Shown: positions 43,924 through 56,061, counted from the stretch's first letter. The stretch is DNA of 64,000 nt from Agapetus fuscipes (GCA_951799405.1 OX637361.1:10142170-10206169), one strand, 5' to 3'. Numbers and translations: made by a program. The notes: generated from the letters alone by a model not told the origin.

Positions 43924-46900
43924 ATGGCCAATCTATTGAGGAAAGGATTAAAGTACAGCAAAAGTGTTAAAATACTATTCAACAGTGCGTGTGTAACAGT
44001 AGGTACATTTAATTTTCCGTACTTTATCCAAAAAATACTTGTTTAAAAAGTTTGCAAGGTGTTTAGCTACTCACGAGTGAGTGAACAAATGTTTATTCAA
44101 GTTGAAAAATAGATGTGATAAAAAATATCGAGACCTTCGGATGTGATAACACGAAAAATTAAAAACACATGGTTAAAAGATGCAATTAAATTTAAATTAT
44201 AAGATATACTTAGGTAGATATATATTTTTTTTAGCCAAAGTTTTTAAAAGTAACTGTTACTGTGACTCTGTAGCCATTCTGCTAGGGGTAGGCAGAGCCT
44301 CTGCAAATTTTACTCAATTTTTCAAACACGCCCTTGCAAACCTGTCCTCTTTAAATACTTCATATCCATCATCTTTTTCCCTTTTTTCACAATTTCACCC
44401 ATCTGATCAAACTATCTGTTTCTCGTCTTCATTTTCCTATTTTTACTGTCGTATATTGTCTTTTTAACACATTGTCAGTCCTACATCGGCCATTCTTTGT
44501 ACCTACATGTCAAACCACCTCATCACATTAATTAATTGTGTTATACCTTTACTTTCATATTCTCTTTCAACTTGCATTTATCTATTACCCATTCATTTGT
44601 GACTCTATCTCTTCGAGTTTGTCATACTTCTCAAGTAGTGCTGAAATCGGACTTTTAAAAATATTTACCTACAATATTTTTGATAGCAAGTTTTACTTAA
44701 ATATAAATAAAATATAGGAATCAAAACAGCTTCCTAATATCAAGTCAATTATTATTTTTTCCTGAAATAAATTCAAACAGTTGTTATAACAAGTATTTAA
44801 CTGCATATCATTTTTGGGCATTAAAAATTATGTTCGTAATATTTTTTAGGTAGAAATAATTGGACCTCCAAGTTATGTAGATTTCAGCTACTCACAATTA
44901 TTGTAATCAGGGACAAGAGGTCAAAACTGGAATGAATAGAATATTATTATATGAGTACTATTTACCACTCAACACAAGTCAGCCTCACACTACCCTATAT
45001 TGCTTCCAATCTAGGGTTGTTGAGGTGGAATGAATCTAGAGCTCTAATCTAAATATAAACTATAATAACTTCTACAGTAGAAGTTAGTAGTGAGTGAGCA
45101 TGACAAAGAAAAGTGAGTGAGAAGGAATGTTGGAAATTTGGAGAATATTCGTGATATTTCCATGTCTAGTTTCAAAGTGTAATTCCAATAAACTATTATG
45201 TCCATAATATTGTATTTACATCACATGTATGTTCATCGACCATGAGACACAGAGGTTATGAACGTTCATGTATGTTCATAGATCCTAAGGTGCAGGGGAA
45301 GTTGAGGCATGAAGGAAGCGTATATAAATGCACATTCTTAAGTACGAGGGCTGTATGATAAGTACCCGTGTTAGGCAAGGAAACACATTATTTTATTATT
45401 TTTTATTTAGTTTTTCTCAACATGGTCTCTTTTGTGCTCGATACATTTAGTTCAGCGTTATTCTAACTTTTTTAAGCCATCCCAAAATGATGATTTCTCG
45501 AACTCCTCAAAACAGGCCTTAGTTTCGGCGATGATTTCCTAGTTTGACGAAATATCTTTCCGCCAAGCCATTTTTTCACGTTTGATAACAAAAAAATATT
45601 GCATGGGGCCAAATCTGGAAAATAAGGTAGGTGAGGCAGTAATATGTAGCGTAATTCGACCAGTTTTGCTGTGGCGATTGCTGACGAGGGAGCAATCTAA
45701 GTTGCAAAGATATGTAACATCAAGGACTCACATTATATGCATTTTCACAAGCAGACACATATAATTTGCATGTGAACCTACAACATAAAAACCCAAATCT
45801 CAAATGAACATACACCCTGCATCTCTTGCTGACCTTCCCTGAAACAGGGGTGACATTGGCAAAGTGAACTAAGTTGTACAAAAAAATAATTTTCTACAGC
45901 ATGGGTGGTCAGCTGCATACCAACCTATAAGTCAAGGAACAAACACGACAAATTACATTTTTTAAATCAACAATTAAATAAAATCCATGCAAATCTCTTA
46001 ATTTATATTACGTTACATATAATAGTGAAGAGGCATGTCTGATATCAGTCGTTAGCCAATTCCAACCAATCAGAACAGTTTTTATATCATTTTGATTTGC
46101 ATGCCTCTTTCAAACAAATCTAATATAACTGTATGTGTGGTAATATAAGCGACATGATAATACATACATGACGTCACATGTGTTTGTCTTAATGGACACA
46201 ATCTTATCAATTTTTCACAAATTATTGCTTTACATACATAGCATACCAACTTGTTTTCCAAATACAAATGTCAAGACGGGCGATAATATTATCTTTTTGT
46301 AAAACTTTGTGAAAAAACAGGCTGTGCTATAGGTTAGTCGATTATCGCAAGGTTGAAAGGAAAAATATGATCAAAGAAAAGTAATCAAGCATTATATTCC
46401 TTTTTTTAAATTATTTATTTAATAATTATTTAGATAAGTACATTTCACTATATTTTACCTTAATAGTGATTCATGCAATACTGGTCGATAAATCAGAAAA
46501 AATGCTTAAAAATATATTGACATAATCCACGAGTCAATGAAAATTATTTCAGCTTCTTTGGATGATGAAAAGAAAAATTACTAAAGATTTTAAAATAAAG
46601 TTGAAACAAAATTGACAGAATTTGTGTAACTAAATGACTATCAGAAAAAGTTAACAAATCTAATACAAAACTAGGATATCCTTCTCTGGGTTTGTTTACC
46701 TTACTATTATTGTTCTTCCAGACATAAACGGTGCTATTCTTAGACATTTTGGTCGTCCGTTAAGCCCACGCTTTGACAAACTAATGATGCCTGGGCTGGA
46801 AGTCTCATCACCACGGTTATTCTTACCTACCGAGTATCGGTAATATTTGTCTGTTTCAACCTACTTAAGAAAATGGTCATTAAGAGAACAAAGAACTTCA

Positions 46901-49900
46901 CAGTTGCATTTCCATGTGTACAAAAAAACTCGGGCGAATGTAAAAATATTTCTAGAAAGGTGGCAGCATTGCCGCGTGCGTACTATGCCCGGAGCAGTCC
47001 GAACATGCGGTATAAATCTTGTAATCGATAAAATGAACAAATTTAAAAGGAAAAAGGCATTATTTTAAGACATTATGGTATGAAATCTATAATTGGGTGT
47101 CAAAACACAAAATAGAGAGAGCAAGAGAACATAAAATTTGACACGTAAAAAAATGTTTTGTATGACTACAAAACTGCAACATTTGACAGGACTGAGACAA
47201 AAGTGGTAGATAGTATGTATCAATGCAGTAAGTTAGTTTCTGCTCCTCTAAGCGAAAAATGAAGTTCAAAATATGTTATTACTCAATGCTTGGAGTACAT
47301 GAAACTGCCAGCATATTTCCTGCTCATCTTCAACGTGTCAAGTTTGCATTGTTCGGCAGCTCTCAAGGACCTAAAATTTTCAGCAGTTATAAATTATACA
47401 AAATTAATAAATCCATTTTGTTGTATTTTCAGAACAAAGGCATCCATTTGATCCAATGTAGGAATTCAAAGCCCACCATCAGATATGAACACTTCTCCAG
47501 AGGCAGATGCTTCCACACTTGCGCAGTCCTTAACAAGATAGTGCCGTACAAACTCACAGATATCGGTGAAGGAATAAGGGAAGTGCATGTCAAAGAATGG
47601 TGAGTATTCAGTGCTGAAAAGACCGCTTCTCATTCATTTATGTCTACTAAACCAGTGGTCATCAATCTAGTGGTTAACGCTACTGACTTGTAATTATTGT
47701 TATCAGAAGGTTGTGAGTTCAATTTCCGGCAGAGCAAAAAAAACATTTAATTTTTAAATATAGTCTTTGCGGACTTGAAAAATTCATCTGCCTGTACCAA
47801 AAGACCAGTCACAAAGGTTCATTTAGCTTTACAGCAACTGTGACCGACTGACAAAAAAAGTGTATAAAGGGAATGTAATAGTTAAGCATGGAAGGGGAAG
47901 ACCTAGGAAAGAATGGATTGATCAGATAAGTGAGATTGCAAATGAATGGAATTTACAGAGTGGAAACATGAAAAGAGCTTGCATGAAACTAGATGAGATG
48001 AAAGAAGTATGCAAGGATAGAGTCAAGTGAAGGCACTGGTGTGGAGGTACCGGCCACCCCTTAGTGTCTTGCTTGCAAAACTGGTGCTAACTACAGAGAA
48101 ACAAGTCTGCAGATGCACCTTTAGGTGTGATTCACCAAAAATCATCGCTCACCAAATAAAAAATTCTGATATTTATTATTTAATCTGAGCCAGATATCAA
48201 ATTACATCCCTGTTGTTCTTTTTGAAGGCGCAGTCTTGACAATGTCCATAGATTTTATCATATGATAACAAAGCGATCCAACACAAACAGCTGATCAGAC
48301 AGTTAAAATATTGGTTCCATACAATTTATATGGAGAACATATGCCAAAGTGAACCATTTTCTACAGAATGGGTGGTCAGCCGCATACCAACCTGTAAAAT
48401 TAAGAAACAGGGTACAGCTAGTAAATTATTAAAAAATATTGTTTCCAGGTTTATCAAAGTAGGAGATAGAATAAGCCAATTTGACAACATCTGCGAGGTG
48501 CAGAGCGACAAGGCTTCTGTCACCATCACGAGCAGATATGATGGAGTAGTCACCAAGCTCTACCATAAGGTGGACGATGTGGCCCTGGTGGGGCATCCAC
48601 TGGTAGACATAGATGTCCAGGAAGATGGAGAACAAGGAGACAATCAAGAGACTAGTAGCTCCTCATCAGGTAAATTAAACATCAATTGCTTTAAAATATT
48701 AAAATTAAAAATCAAAAACAATTGGTATAAATGGTTAAAATTTATTAATGTATGACCGGTTTCGGAAACAATGTTTCCATCATCAGGTACAAAATATTAC
48801 TAACCAAATAAAATAAAATTAGTGCATCATTCCTTTAAGGGCTGGGAGTAGTGGAGGGTGGGAGGGGTGAGGAAGGGAACAGCTTCAATATCCAGAGTCA
48901 TAATGAGGAAAGACTGGCGAAGAAAGTATATGTTGCAAGAATAGATGGATGTCGTGGTAGAGGAAGACCGAGAAAGGTATGGATGGACCAAATTTCCGAA
49001 TGAATGGAATATCCAGAGTCATAATAAAAGGAGAGCTTGTATGAAAAAGGTTATGACTCTGGATGAATTGAAAGAAGTATGTAACGACAGAAAGAAATGG
49101 CGGTTGATCTGTAATGTTGGTGGCTAGGGCTAAGGTTCCTCAAAATTTTCAAAAAAAATTCAAAAAGGAACTTACACAACAATTATGATGAATCAACGAG
49201 TAAATCATTGGATTTCATTATTTCAGACTCAAGCAGCAGTGATGATGAAAATCATGGAAAAGATAACAACAAAGCAAAGGCCCTGGCAACTCCTGCTGTT
49301 AGAAGACTAGCCATGCAAAATAATGTGAGCACCCATAATCTACAATCTATGTTGTAAAGATATACATAACGACGATACCATATTGAAAGCACCGGTTCTC
49401 ATCAGATCAACAAAGTTAAGCATCAATGGTCGCGGATACTACTTGGATGGGTGACCGCCCAGGTACACCGCGTCTCATTGGCACCTTGGACCGAGCCGTA
49501 GTCCAGTGGCAACACTTCGGACTCATAAATGGAAGGTTGTGGATTTGGATCCCGACGGAGCACAAAGAAAATACCATTTATATTTCCAAATATGCTCTTC
49601 GCTGGGTTGAAAAAATTCACAAAGCCTTTACCAAAGACCGGTCCCTAAAAGGTCCATCCAGCCGTACAGCAACTGGGTCTTGCTTGAGTATTGGCGCTTT
49701 GTAGCGAAGAACAAGCTTGTACACCTCTGCGGCACTACAACAAGTGTCATAGACCCCTAGAGTCTCTAAAATCTATGGAGTCTCCTGCACAGGATTTCTT
49801 AAAAAAATATATAAGTATATATTTATGGGATATAAATATATTAAATATATATATATCGCTGCCCTAGTTCAATACTCAGACATCTTACACAAAGCTAGTT

Positions 49901-52900
49901 TCGAGAAAATCGAAAAAGAAGGTTTGTAATCGCTATGATAATTACAGTTAACTTTGTTTTAAAGTCACTTAATGCAACTAAGCTACACATTGTTGCGTTA
50001 AGTGACTTTAAAACAAAGTTAACTGTAATTATCATAGCGATTACAAACCTTCTTTTTCGATTTTCTCGAAACTAGCTTTGTGTAAGATGTCTGAGTATTG
50101 AACTAGGGCAGCGATATATAGTCTGGGAATAGAAAAATCCTCATCCAATCAATTGGTTTGTGTAAAGCTGGTCAAAGTATCTGTGAAAATAAATACATGT
50201 TTAATAAATAAATCTACATAGATCTTCAGAGGTAAATTAAGTTGCATACTTACATATAGATATGGATACAATCTGTGCCCCGAGTATAAGGAATTACATA
50301 AATTCCTCTCAATCACGTAAATAGACAAATATATGAAAGATATAACAGTAACCCTAGTGAGCGATTTAGTTTTTATACATTTGTACTATTTCCATTGGAT
50401 TAAAGATAAATATCATAAAAAAAAATTTACACATTTTTTCATACTTCGTGTACTGAACGTAATCCAACTCAACTGAATTCATATTTAAAATGTGCTATGG
50501 TAATCAATTTTGAATTTTATACTTTCAGTTAGATTTAGCAAATATAACCGCATCAGGAAAAGGTGGCCGGGTACTCAAAGAGGATATTCTGAAATACCTA
50601 AACATATCATCCGAAGACTCAAACGATGTTAAAATAATGAAGAAAGCCAACGATTCTGTAACTTCAGCTGCCAAACCCAAAGTCCAGTCAAAACCCATAC
50701 CCGCACAGCTCGAGGAAGACAGAGTAGTGGCTATCACAGGGTTCACAAGAGCCATGGTCAAGACCATGACTGAATCTTTGGTATGTATTGATCATCAGGA
50801 ATTTACCTATAAATTCTTCCCTCTGTTTTCACCTTCGGCTTACCTTTGACATTCCCTTGGCACACTCTTTTTTTGACATGTAATCTTATCTAAGTTGCAA
50901 AGATATGTAACATTGGGGAATCACATTATATGCATTTTCACAAGCAGAAATGTATAAGTTCGCAATTAAACATGCCGCATGTGGACTTACAATAATAAAA
51001 ACCCAAATCTCAAATGGACATACAACCTGAAACTCTGGCCGACCTTCCCTGGAACAGGGGTGACATTAGCAAAGTGAAACATTTTCTACAGCATGGATGG
51101 TCAGCCACATACCAACCTATAAGTCAAGGAGCATACACAACAAATTACATTTTTAAAATAGACAAATACTAATAATATGTATAAACACAAAATACAAAAT
51201 TCTAATTTTAAAAAACCCTAGCCCTAGCCGCCAACATTACAAATCAACCGCCATTTCTTTCTGTCCTTACATGCTTCTTTCATTTCATCCAGAGTAACCT
51301 TCTTCATACAAGCTCTCCTTTTATTATGACTCTGAATGTACATATACACTCATGAATGTACATTTATTTCCAGAAAATTCCTCACTTTGTCTACAGCGAT
51401 GAGATAGACGTAACACAATTGATGGAGATCAGAGCCAAGACTAAGCAAGCAGCCGCGGATGCTGGAGTCAACTTGACCTTCATGCCTTTCTTCATCAAGG
51501 CGGCTTCTCTCGCCCTGTTTAAATACCCCATTCTGAACAGCAGCATAGATGAAAGCGTAGAAAATATCACTTACAAGTCGTCACATAATATAGGAGTAGC
51601 GATGGATACGCCCAATGGACTTATTGTACCAAATATTAAGGTAAGAAATACTTCAATATGATTATTTTTTGTCTATTCACAGCTAATTTTGTCTATGATC
51701 GAGAGCAACTGTAAATCTGACAGTACTTATGCTTTTTCTTAAAAAATTAAATCTTCTTTTTTTTAACATGTCTCAACTGATTTATATCTTTGCAACTTAG
51801 ATTTAGATAACATGAGTTCTTATTAAAAACTGAAGCAGAATCCACTAACAAACATTGCTAAGTCTATACAATGGCGAAAGCTGAAACATGTTGCTTTTTA
51901 CTAATACATGTGCAAAAATATTATTTTGTGTTAAATTTGACTCCAGTATTGAAGTTATTCTAGTTGTCATGACAACCATGGCTTCACTAGTGATGGACAA
52001 GAAAAGTAGGGATACAAAATAATTATTTCAAAAGGTTAAATAAAGTATACCGAATGGACTCTGTACAATATTTTAGACAAAATTCCATAGACAACCAAAT
52101 TGTGACACCACACAACTGTGTTGCTAGGCAAAAGGCAGAAAAAGGGTTTTTTTATTGGTCACTTAACCCAAATCACATATATGCGAGACGTTTGCCTGCT
52201 GAAGAAAACATTATATCTCAAATTTGTGCTGGGTCCTGGGGCTAGGTAATCATTGAAATAGAATAAGTATCAAGCACCTTAAAATCACAAGTAAAACAAA
52301 TTTTAGTGAATCCTTTTAAAAGTGTTAAAAATTTCAGTGCGTCGGGTCCATTTTTCTTACACATCACTAGACAATTGTATGTTTTCATGGAAACATCATA
52401 ATAGTGGCACAACATTAGTCAAAATGAAAACTGACTTCCTGTAAACTTTCCATGTTAAAAATATAAAAATGCTAGAGTTACAAATATTTTTTACATAAAT
52501 AAAAAACAGTGTTTCAATTTTTAACATTATTATAAACAAATAATTCAACTTTATTTTCATATTACTCACATTACTTCTTTATCAATCAGTATCTATATAT
52601 ATAATGCCCTTCGCCGTCGTCAATCGCTTGGAATTTCGATTTTCAAATAACCAAAACGACCGACCGGGATTCGAACCAGGGACCTGAGCGCGGACACGCC
52701 GCAAGGCATAGCGTCTTGACCAACTAGGCCACGTCGCTTCCCTGCGAGAGTAAGAATTTTTTGTTTATATAAACTATAAAATTAAGCATGGACTCGAACC
52801 TAATATTTTTATAATATAGGGGCGCTATCCTATTTTCAAGCAAAAATTTATTAAATATAAAAAAATACATTTTACCATTATTTTGTAAAACAATACTTAC

Positions 52901-55900
52901 AATAATCTTTAAAAAAAACAATTAAAAATCAAAATAAAGTAAGTAACCGCATACCAACTTTTACAACTGAAAAAATAAAAAGCAAAGCACCCGATCAGAT
53001 CGGGATTCGAACCTACGTCTTTCAAAATCTAAACGGACGAAAAAAGATGCACCTACGCGCGAAAGCTACCGTGAGACATGACGTCACTGAGAAATTAACA
53101 ACTTATAAGCAACTGCGAAAAGTAACCATACCATTTTTGTAACATAGAGGCGCTATCCTATTTTAAAGCAAATATTTATTAATAAATGAAAAATATGAAA
53201 AATCAAAATACAAACCAAAAATTCAATATGTATCATTTTAGATTCATATTAAATGCATTCCCACACGCAGACATGCATAATTTCGCGCTCACACATGCCG
53301 CATGTGAACCTACAATTTAAAAACCCAAATGTCAAATGGACATACCTACACTTTGCAACTCTTGCCGTCCTTCTCTAAAACAGGGCTGACATTGGCAAAG
53401 TGAACCATTTTTTACAGCATGGGTGATCAGCCGCATACCAACTTTTACAACTGAAAAAATAAAAAAGCAAAGCACCCAAAAAAGCGGGATTCGAACCTGC
53501 GTCTTCCAAAATCTAAACGGCTCAGCAGCCGAACGCCCAGCGCGTTGAGCTACCGGGAGACGTGAAGGTGGCGAGAAATTAACAATATATATAAAGTACT
53601 GGGAAAAGTTACTTAGTTTTCATAACATAGAGGCGCTATCCTATTTTGAAGCAAATATATTTTATTAATTCAAAAATAGAACACAAGATATAATGAATTA
53701 AACTAACAATTATTCTGCAAAACAATATCTTTAAAAAAAACTATGAAAAATCAAAAATTCAAAAACCAAATCTAATCTATTCTAAGTTGCAAAGATATGT
53801 TACATTGGGGATTCTCTCACAAGCAAACACGCTTGCACATGCCACAATATGTCTAAATCTAAGTTACAAAGATATTATGTATCATTTAAGATTCATATTA
53901 AATGCATTCCCACAAGCAGACCTGCATTTTTCTTTTATCTCTTCAATATTCATCATATTTTTCATACATACTCTTCTCTTCAAACATAGTCCATTTCAAT
54001 AATATGGACTTTTCTAACTTCACTTTCATTCAACGTCCAGGCTTCACGTCGTTACATCAAGGTGGGTGTAAATATTGTACCGTGTACCGTCAAATTTCAT
54101 TCTGGCAATATTTGACTTTGTACGGGGCGAGATTTCCCCGGTTCGTGAGTGACCATAGTAATGAGCTGTTACTGTATCCTGCCGCCGTTCCACTAGGGGT
54201 GGCCGGTACCTCCGCAGATGCGTCTCCACTTTTCTCGGTCCTTGCATACCTTTTTCATCTCTTCAACATTCATCACTTTCTTCATACATACTGTTCTCTT
54301 ATTCGCACTCTGAAGGTTCCATTCTTTTGAAATCTCACCTATTTGGTCAAATGAGAATAAATTAGATGATAGGGATGTGCAAAAGTTTCTTTTAAATGGT
54401 AGTATTCGCAAATTTTGCAAACAAGTATATTATTTTTTTTATCCATTTCTAATAATTATACGAATTTTAACGCGGAGAAGTCATGCTGCAAAGTTCCCGT
54501 TGCCTATATGTTAAGGGGTTGGGCTGCGTAGCAGCCAGGGGCGGAGCCCCTAGTTTATTTTGAATAGGGTATCGTGTTGTTATATGGAAAACGTTTTCAA
54601 ATTGGATGTTGCAATATATAAATAAGTACTTACTTAAATGTTTTATTTTTAGAATGTCCAACATAAAACAATATTGCAAATTGGTGCAGAACTAAACAGA
54701 CTGCAACAAGATGGAATGAAAGGGACCTTGAAAGCAGACGATCTCGTGGGAGGAACCTTTTCCTTGTCAAACATAGGAATCGTAAGTTGACAATACTTTT
54801 GAAAAACATTTTGAAGTAAACCAGAAGACTTTGTTAAGCTCTAGTATTTATAATTCTCAAATGATTGTAAAATAATAATTGTTTTTAGATTGGGGGGACC
54901 TACACAAAGCCTGTCATTCTAGCGCCGCAGGTGTCCATTGGAGCTTTGGGTAAAATTCAGGTAAACCAACATCAAACATTTATAGGCATTGATTGACATA
55001 AAAGAAAAACATAGGTGCTTGGCATATCAAAACCATTTCATCCTAAGGCGTATTTCCAGCCAGGAAGGGGAGGTCTTGTTATAATCAGTTTCCAAGCAAC
55101 AAAAGCTGTCAAATAGAAATTGATTGTACTTGAGGAGGGCCAAATCATAACATTATAAGTGCCACATAAAGTCAGTTACATTTTGTATGGGAATACTTAT
55201 GTTATATTGATATAATACAGGCAGGATATTGCGGGCCACATGACTGGAAGCCAAAATTTTCCATCAAATGGAAATCATCGTGAGCGGAGATATTACTCAA
55301 TTTAAAAAATGAACTTCAATTTGAAACAGTCGTATATCATGGCATAAGTTAAAAAATATATTGCACTGCTTTGTTATCCACTTAAAAAAACACAACTAAG
55401 CCACACATATATGTAGTGTAACCATTTGCCGCGTTATCCCCAAAGGGGTCGCATGTGGCGAGTTGAGCCTATTAATTTTTACAGGTAAGGGGGCCGACCT
55501 TACGCCAGCCACTTCAGTTGAAGTGGGAGTTTCCCAGCTCCCAAGAGGGCTGGTACTCATTTCTTGTGAAGGCGGAGTATACCTTGACGGTATTTTATTT
55601 TGGGGCGGGATTCAAACCCAAGCTCACGGCATGGAATGCAAGCACCCTACCAACTGAGCTATCGACTGGACGTCTGTTCTTTAATTTTAATTTTGATCCA
55701 TGTAAAAATTTTCACAAATTCAAGCCTTCTTCATAAATCTTGCATTTAATTTCCAGGCATTGCCACGCTTTGACAAAGACGGCAACATTACCAAGGTCCA
55801 CATCCTCTGCGTAAGCTGGGCCGCGGACCATCGAATCATCGACGGAGTAACCATGGCCAATTTCTCCAACAAATGGAAACACTATGTGGAGAATCCCAGC

Positions 55901-55921
55901 CATCTTATGCTGGATTTGTAA
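43924..55921 (+). CDS. DBT: Branched-chain alpha-keto acid dehydrogenase E2 (lipoamide acyltransferase), mitochondrial
   Basis: Nine exons: 43924-43998, 47433-47599, 48449-48669, 49227-49324, 50529-50780, 51374-51640, 54653-54781, 54889-54960, 55757-55921. All introns are GT-AG and all phases fit, giving 481 residues (human ~482). E2 moves the branched acyl group from E1 to CoA in the mitochondrial matrix, in Val/Leu/Ile breakdown. Residues 1-~55 are a basic targeting peptide. The lipoyl domain has '[10 protein letters not shown]' with the lipoylated Lys102. A Ser/Asp linker is followed by the E3-binding domain ('[13 protein letters not shown]', ~174-210). The catalytic domain has 'DHRIIDG' with His452 and Asp456. 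No damage seen. Introns carry many repeats; the largest are intron 1 (3.4 kb) and intron 6 (3.0 kb). Confidence 0.97.
44250..44410 (-). pseudogene. RTE-like LINE 3' tail, diverged
   Basis: In DBT intron 1. 'gtgactctgtagccattctg' and 'ctaggggtaggcagagcctc' match the 3' ends at 19.6 and 54.2 kb. Coding content is nearly lost. Confidence 0.6.
45345..45640 (-). pseudogene. Mariner transposon fragment
   Basis: One end reads 'cgagggctgtatgataagta' after TA, a mariner terminal repeat style. Minus-strand codons '[11 protein letters not shown]' and '[15 protein letters not shown]' match the C-terminal part of mariner transposases, with frameshifts and stops. The other terminus and the N-terminal half are gone. 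Confidence 0.82.
45693..45943 (-). repeat. SINE-A copy in DBT intron 1
   Basis: Near-complete, with a small deletion around 'taatttgcatgtgaacc' and a short insertion 'aagttgtacaaaaaaata'. It follows the mariner fragment directly. Confidence 0.85.
46849..47250 (+). repeat. Dispersed repeat E, copy 2
   Basis: Same orientation and extent as 24481-24905. It ends ~180 bp before DBT exon 2. The shared edges suggest a transposed unit, but no target duplication is clear. Confidence 0.75.
47655..47860 (+). repeat. SINE-C-like tRNA-derived fragment
   Basis: The head contains 'ctagtggttaacgctactga' (A-box-like) and 'gttgtgagttcaatttccgg' (B-box-like). The body contains 'taccaaaagaccagtcacaa'. It is in DBT intron 2. 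Confidence 0.6.
47875..48065 (+). pseudogene. RTE-like LINE tail
   Basis: Codons related to '[18 protein letters not shown]' then 'MKEVCKDR'. A small deletion removes the 'KKV' part seen at 13.8 kb. It is in DBT intron 2. Confidence 0.65.
48335..48412 (-). repeat. SINE-A end fragment next to DBT exon 3
   Basis: Only the non-tail end of the family ('gtgaaccattttctacagaa … cgcataccaacctgtaa') is present, ending ~36 bp before the acceptor of exon 3. The frame from 48330 runs open through this fragment into exon 3. Confidence 0.75.
48890..49128 (+). pseudogene. RTE-like LINE tail
   Basis: Codons equivalent to '[12 protein letters not shown]' and a closing 'RKKWRLICN' are very similar to the 13.4-kb fragment, with a ~10-base deletion at 'aatttccgaatg'. 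It is in DBT intron 3. Confidence 0.75.
49368..49810 (+). repeat. Composite SINE: 5S rRNA-like head fused to tRNA-like SINE-C
   Basis: 49368-49482 closely resembles insect 5S rRNA, including the internal promoter region 'gttaagc', 'tacttggatgggtgaccgcc' and the end 'attggc'. It fuses at once to the SINE-C head ('gagccgtagtccagtggcaa', B-box 'ggatcccgacggagc'), then the SINE-C body and the 'cacaggatttcttaaaaaaa' end. SINEs of the SINE3 class use 5S promoters, and 5S+tRNA dimers are rare. This copy is in DBT intron 4 and is not a functional 5S gene. Confidence 0.82.
49850..50120. repeat. Near-perfect inverted repeat, 129-bp arms (MITE-like)
   Basis: Arms 49850-49978 and 49992-50120 are complementary with very few mismatches around a 13-bp spacer. 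The ends read 'tatatatcgctgccctagtt'. The flanking (TA)n hides any TA duplication. The 16 bases 'gcaactaagctacaca' at the tip also form the 3' end of SINE-B. It is in DBT intron 4. Confidence 0.88.
50882..51135 (-). repeat. SINE-A copy in DBT intron 5
   Basis: Near-complete copy beginning ~100 bp after the exon 5 donor. Confidence 0.86.
51225..51345 (-). pseudogene. RTE-like LINE tail
   Basis: Reverse-strand codons equivalent to '[19 protein letters not shown]' plus 'RKKWRLICN'. It ends a few tens of bases before the acceptor of DBT exon 6. Confidence 0.7.
52600..52740 (-). repeat. tRNA-derived SINE (type D)
   Basis: In sense the head is 'gtggcctagttggtcaagac' with B-box 'ggttcgaatcccggtcgg', and ends in a short (TA)n-like tail. 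It lacks the SINE-B and SINE-C body. Cloverleaf pairing is poor, so it is not a tRNA gene. Confidence 0.68.
52975..53085 (-). repeat. tRNA-derived SINE (type E), copy 1
   Basis: In sense 'cacggtagctttcgcgcgta' then B-box 'ggttcgaatcccgatc' and 'gggtgctttgctttttattt'. The A-box is damaged compared with the next copy. Confidence 0.65.
53235..53445 (-). repeat. SINE-A copy in DBT intron 6
   Basis: The body is complete, and its end runs into the duplicated block at 'cataccaacttttacaactg' instead of the usual 'cctataagtcaagg'. Confidence 0.83.
53455..53570 (-). repeat. tRNA-derived SINE (type E), copy 2
   Basis: In sense 'ccggtagctcaacgcgctgg' (good A-box) and 'gcaggttcgaatcccgct' (good B-box) with tRNA-like spacing, followed by 'gggtgctttgctttttt'. 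It is the better preserved of the pair. Confidence 0.7.
53768..53930 (-). repeat. SINE-A fragments
   Basis: Two partial tail-side pieces in tandem ('ctaagttgcaaagatatgtt' and 'ctaagttacaaagatattat'), the second running into RTE-like sequence near 53930-53990. Confidence 0.65.
54175..54420 (-). pseudogene. RTE-like LINE 3' tail
   Basis: Minus-strand codons '[20 protein letters not shown]' and '[13 protein letters not shown]', then 'ccactaggggtggccggtac' in the 3' region. It is in DBT intron 6. A weaker copy of the same segment lies just left at 53930-53990. Confidence 0.75.
55385..55675 (-). repeat. SINE-B copy in DBT intron 8
   Basis: Near-complete, with the tRNA-like head at 55610-55670 (minus). 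The segment between the body and the B-box is deleted. It ends ~80 bp before exon 9. Confidence 0.85.
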
Positions 55922-56061
55922 TGCAGCCATCTTATGCTTATGTTGGATTTCATGAAATAACTTTGTACATTCCGTATTAGTTTTTAGAATCAGTTTTAAG
56001 TGAAAACGATATTGTAGATACCTATATTGCAATTGTATATTTTTTATAGTGTTGCTGTTAT

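Larger units (their letters stand above)
52800..53760. repeat. Local repeated blocks in DBT intron 6
   Basis: 'ggcgctatcctatttt' followed by an A/T-rich segment occurs three times (about 52822, 53152, 53631). 'cataccaacttttacaactg' plus 'aaaaaataaaa' precedes each of two tRNA-like heads (52953, 53437). The intron has therefore been built by duplication of a composite block. Confidence 0.75.

Noticed and set aside
49368..49482. Functional 5S rRNA gene
   Set aside because: It has many substitutions in conserved stems and is fused to a SINE body with no terminator T-run at the 5S end.
51356..51661. Stand-alone small acyltransferase gene
   Set aside because: It is exon 6 of DBT with exact in-phase splice sites at 51374 and 51640.
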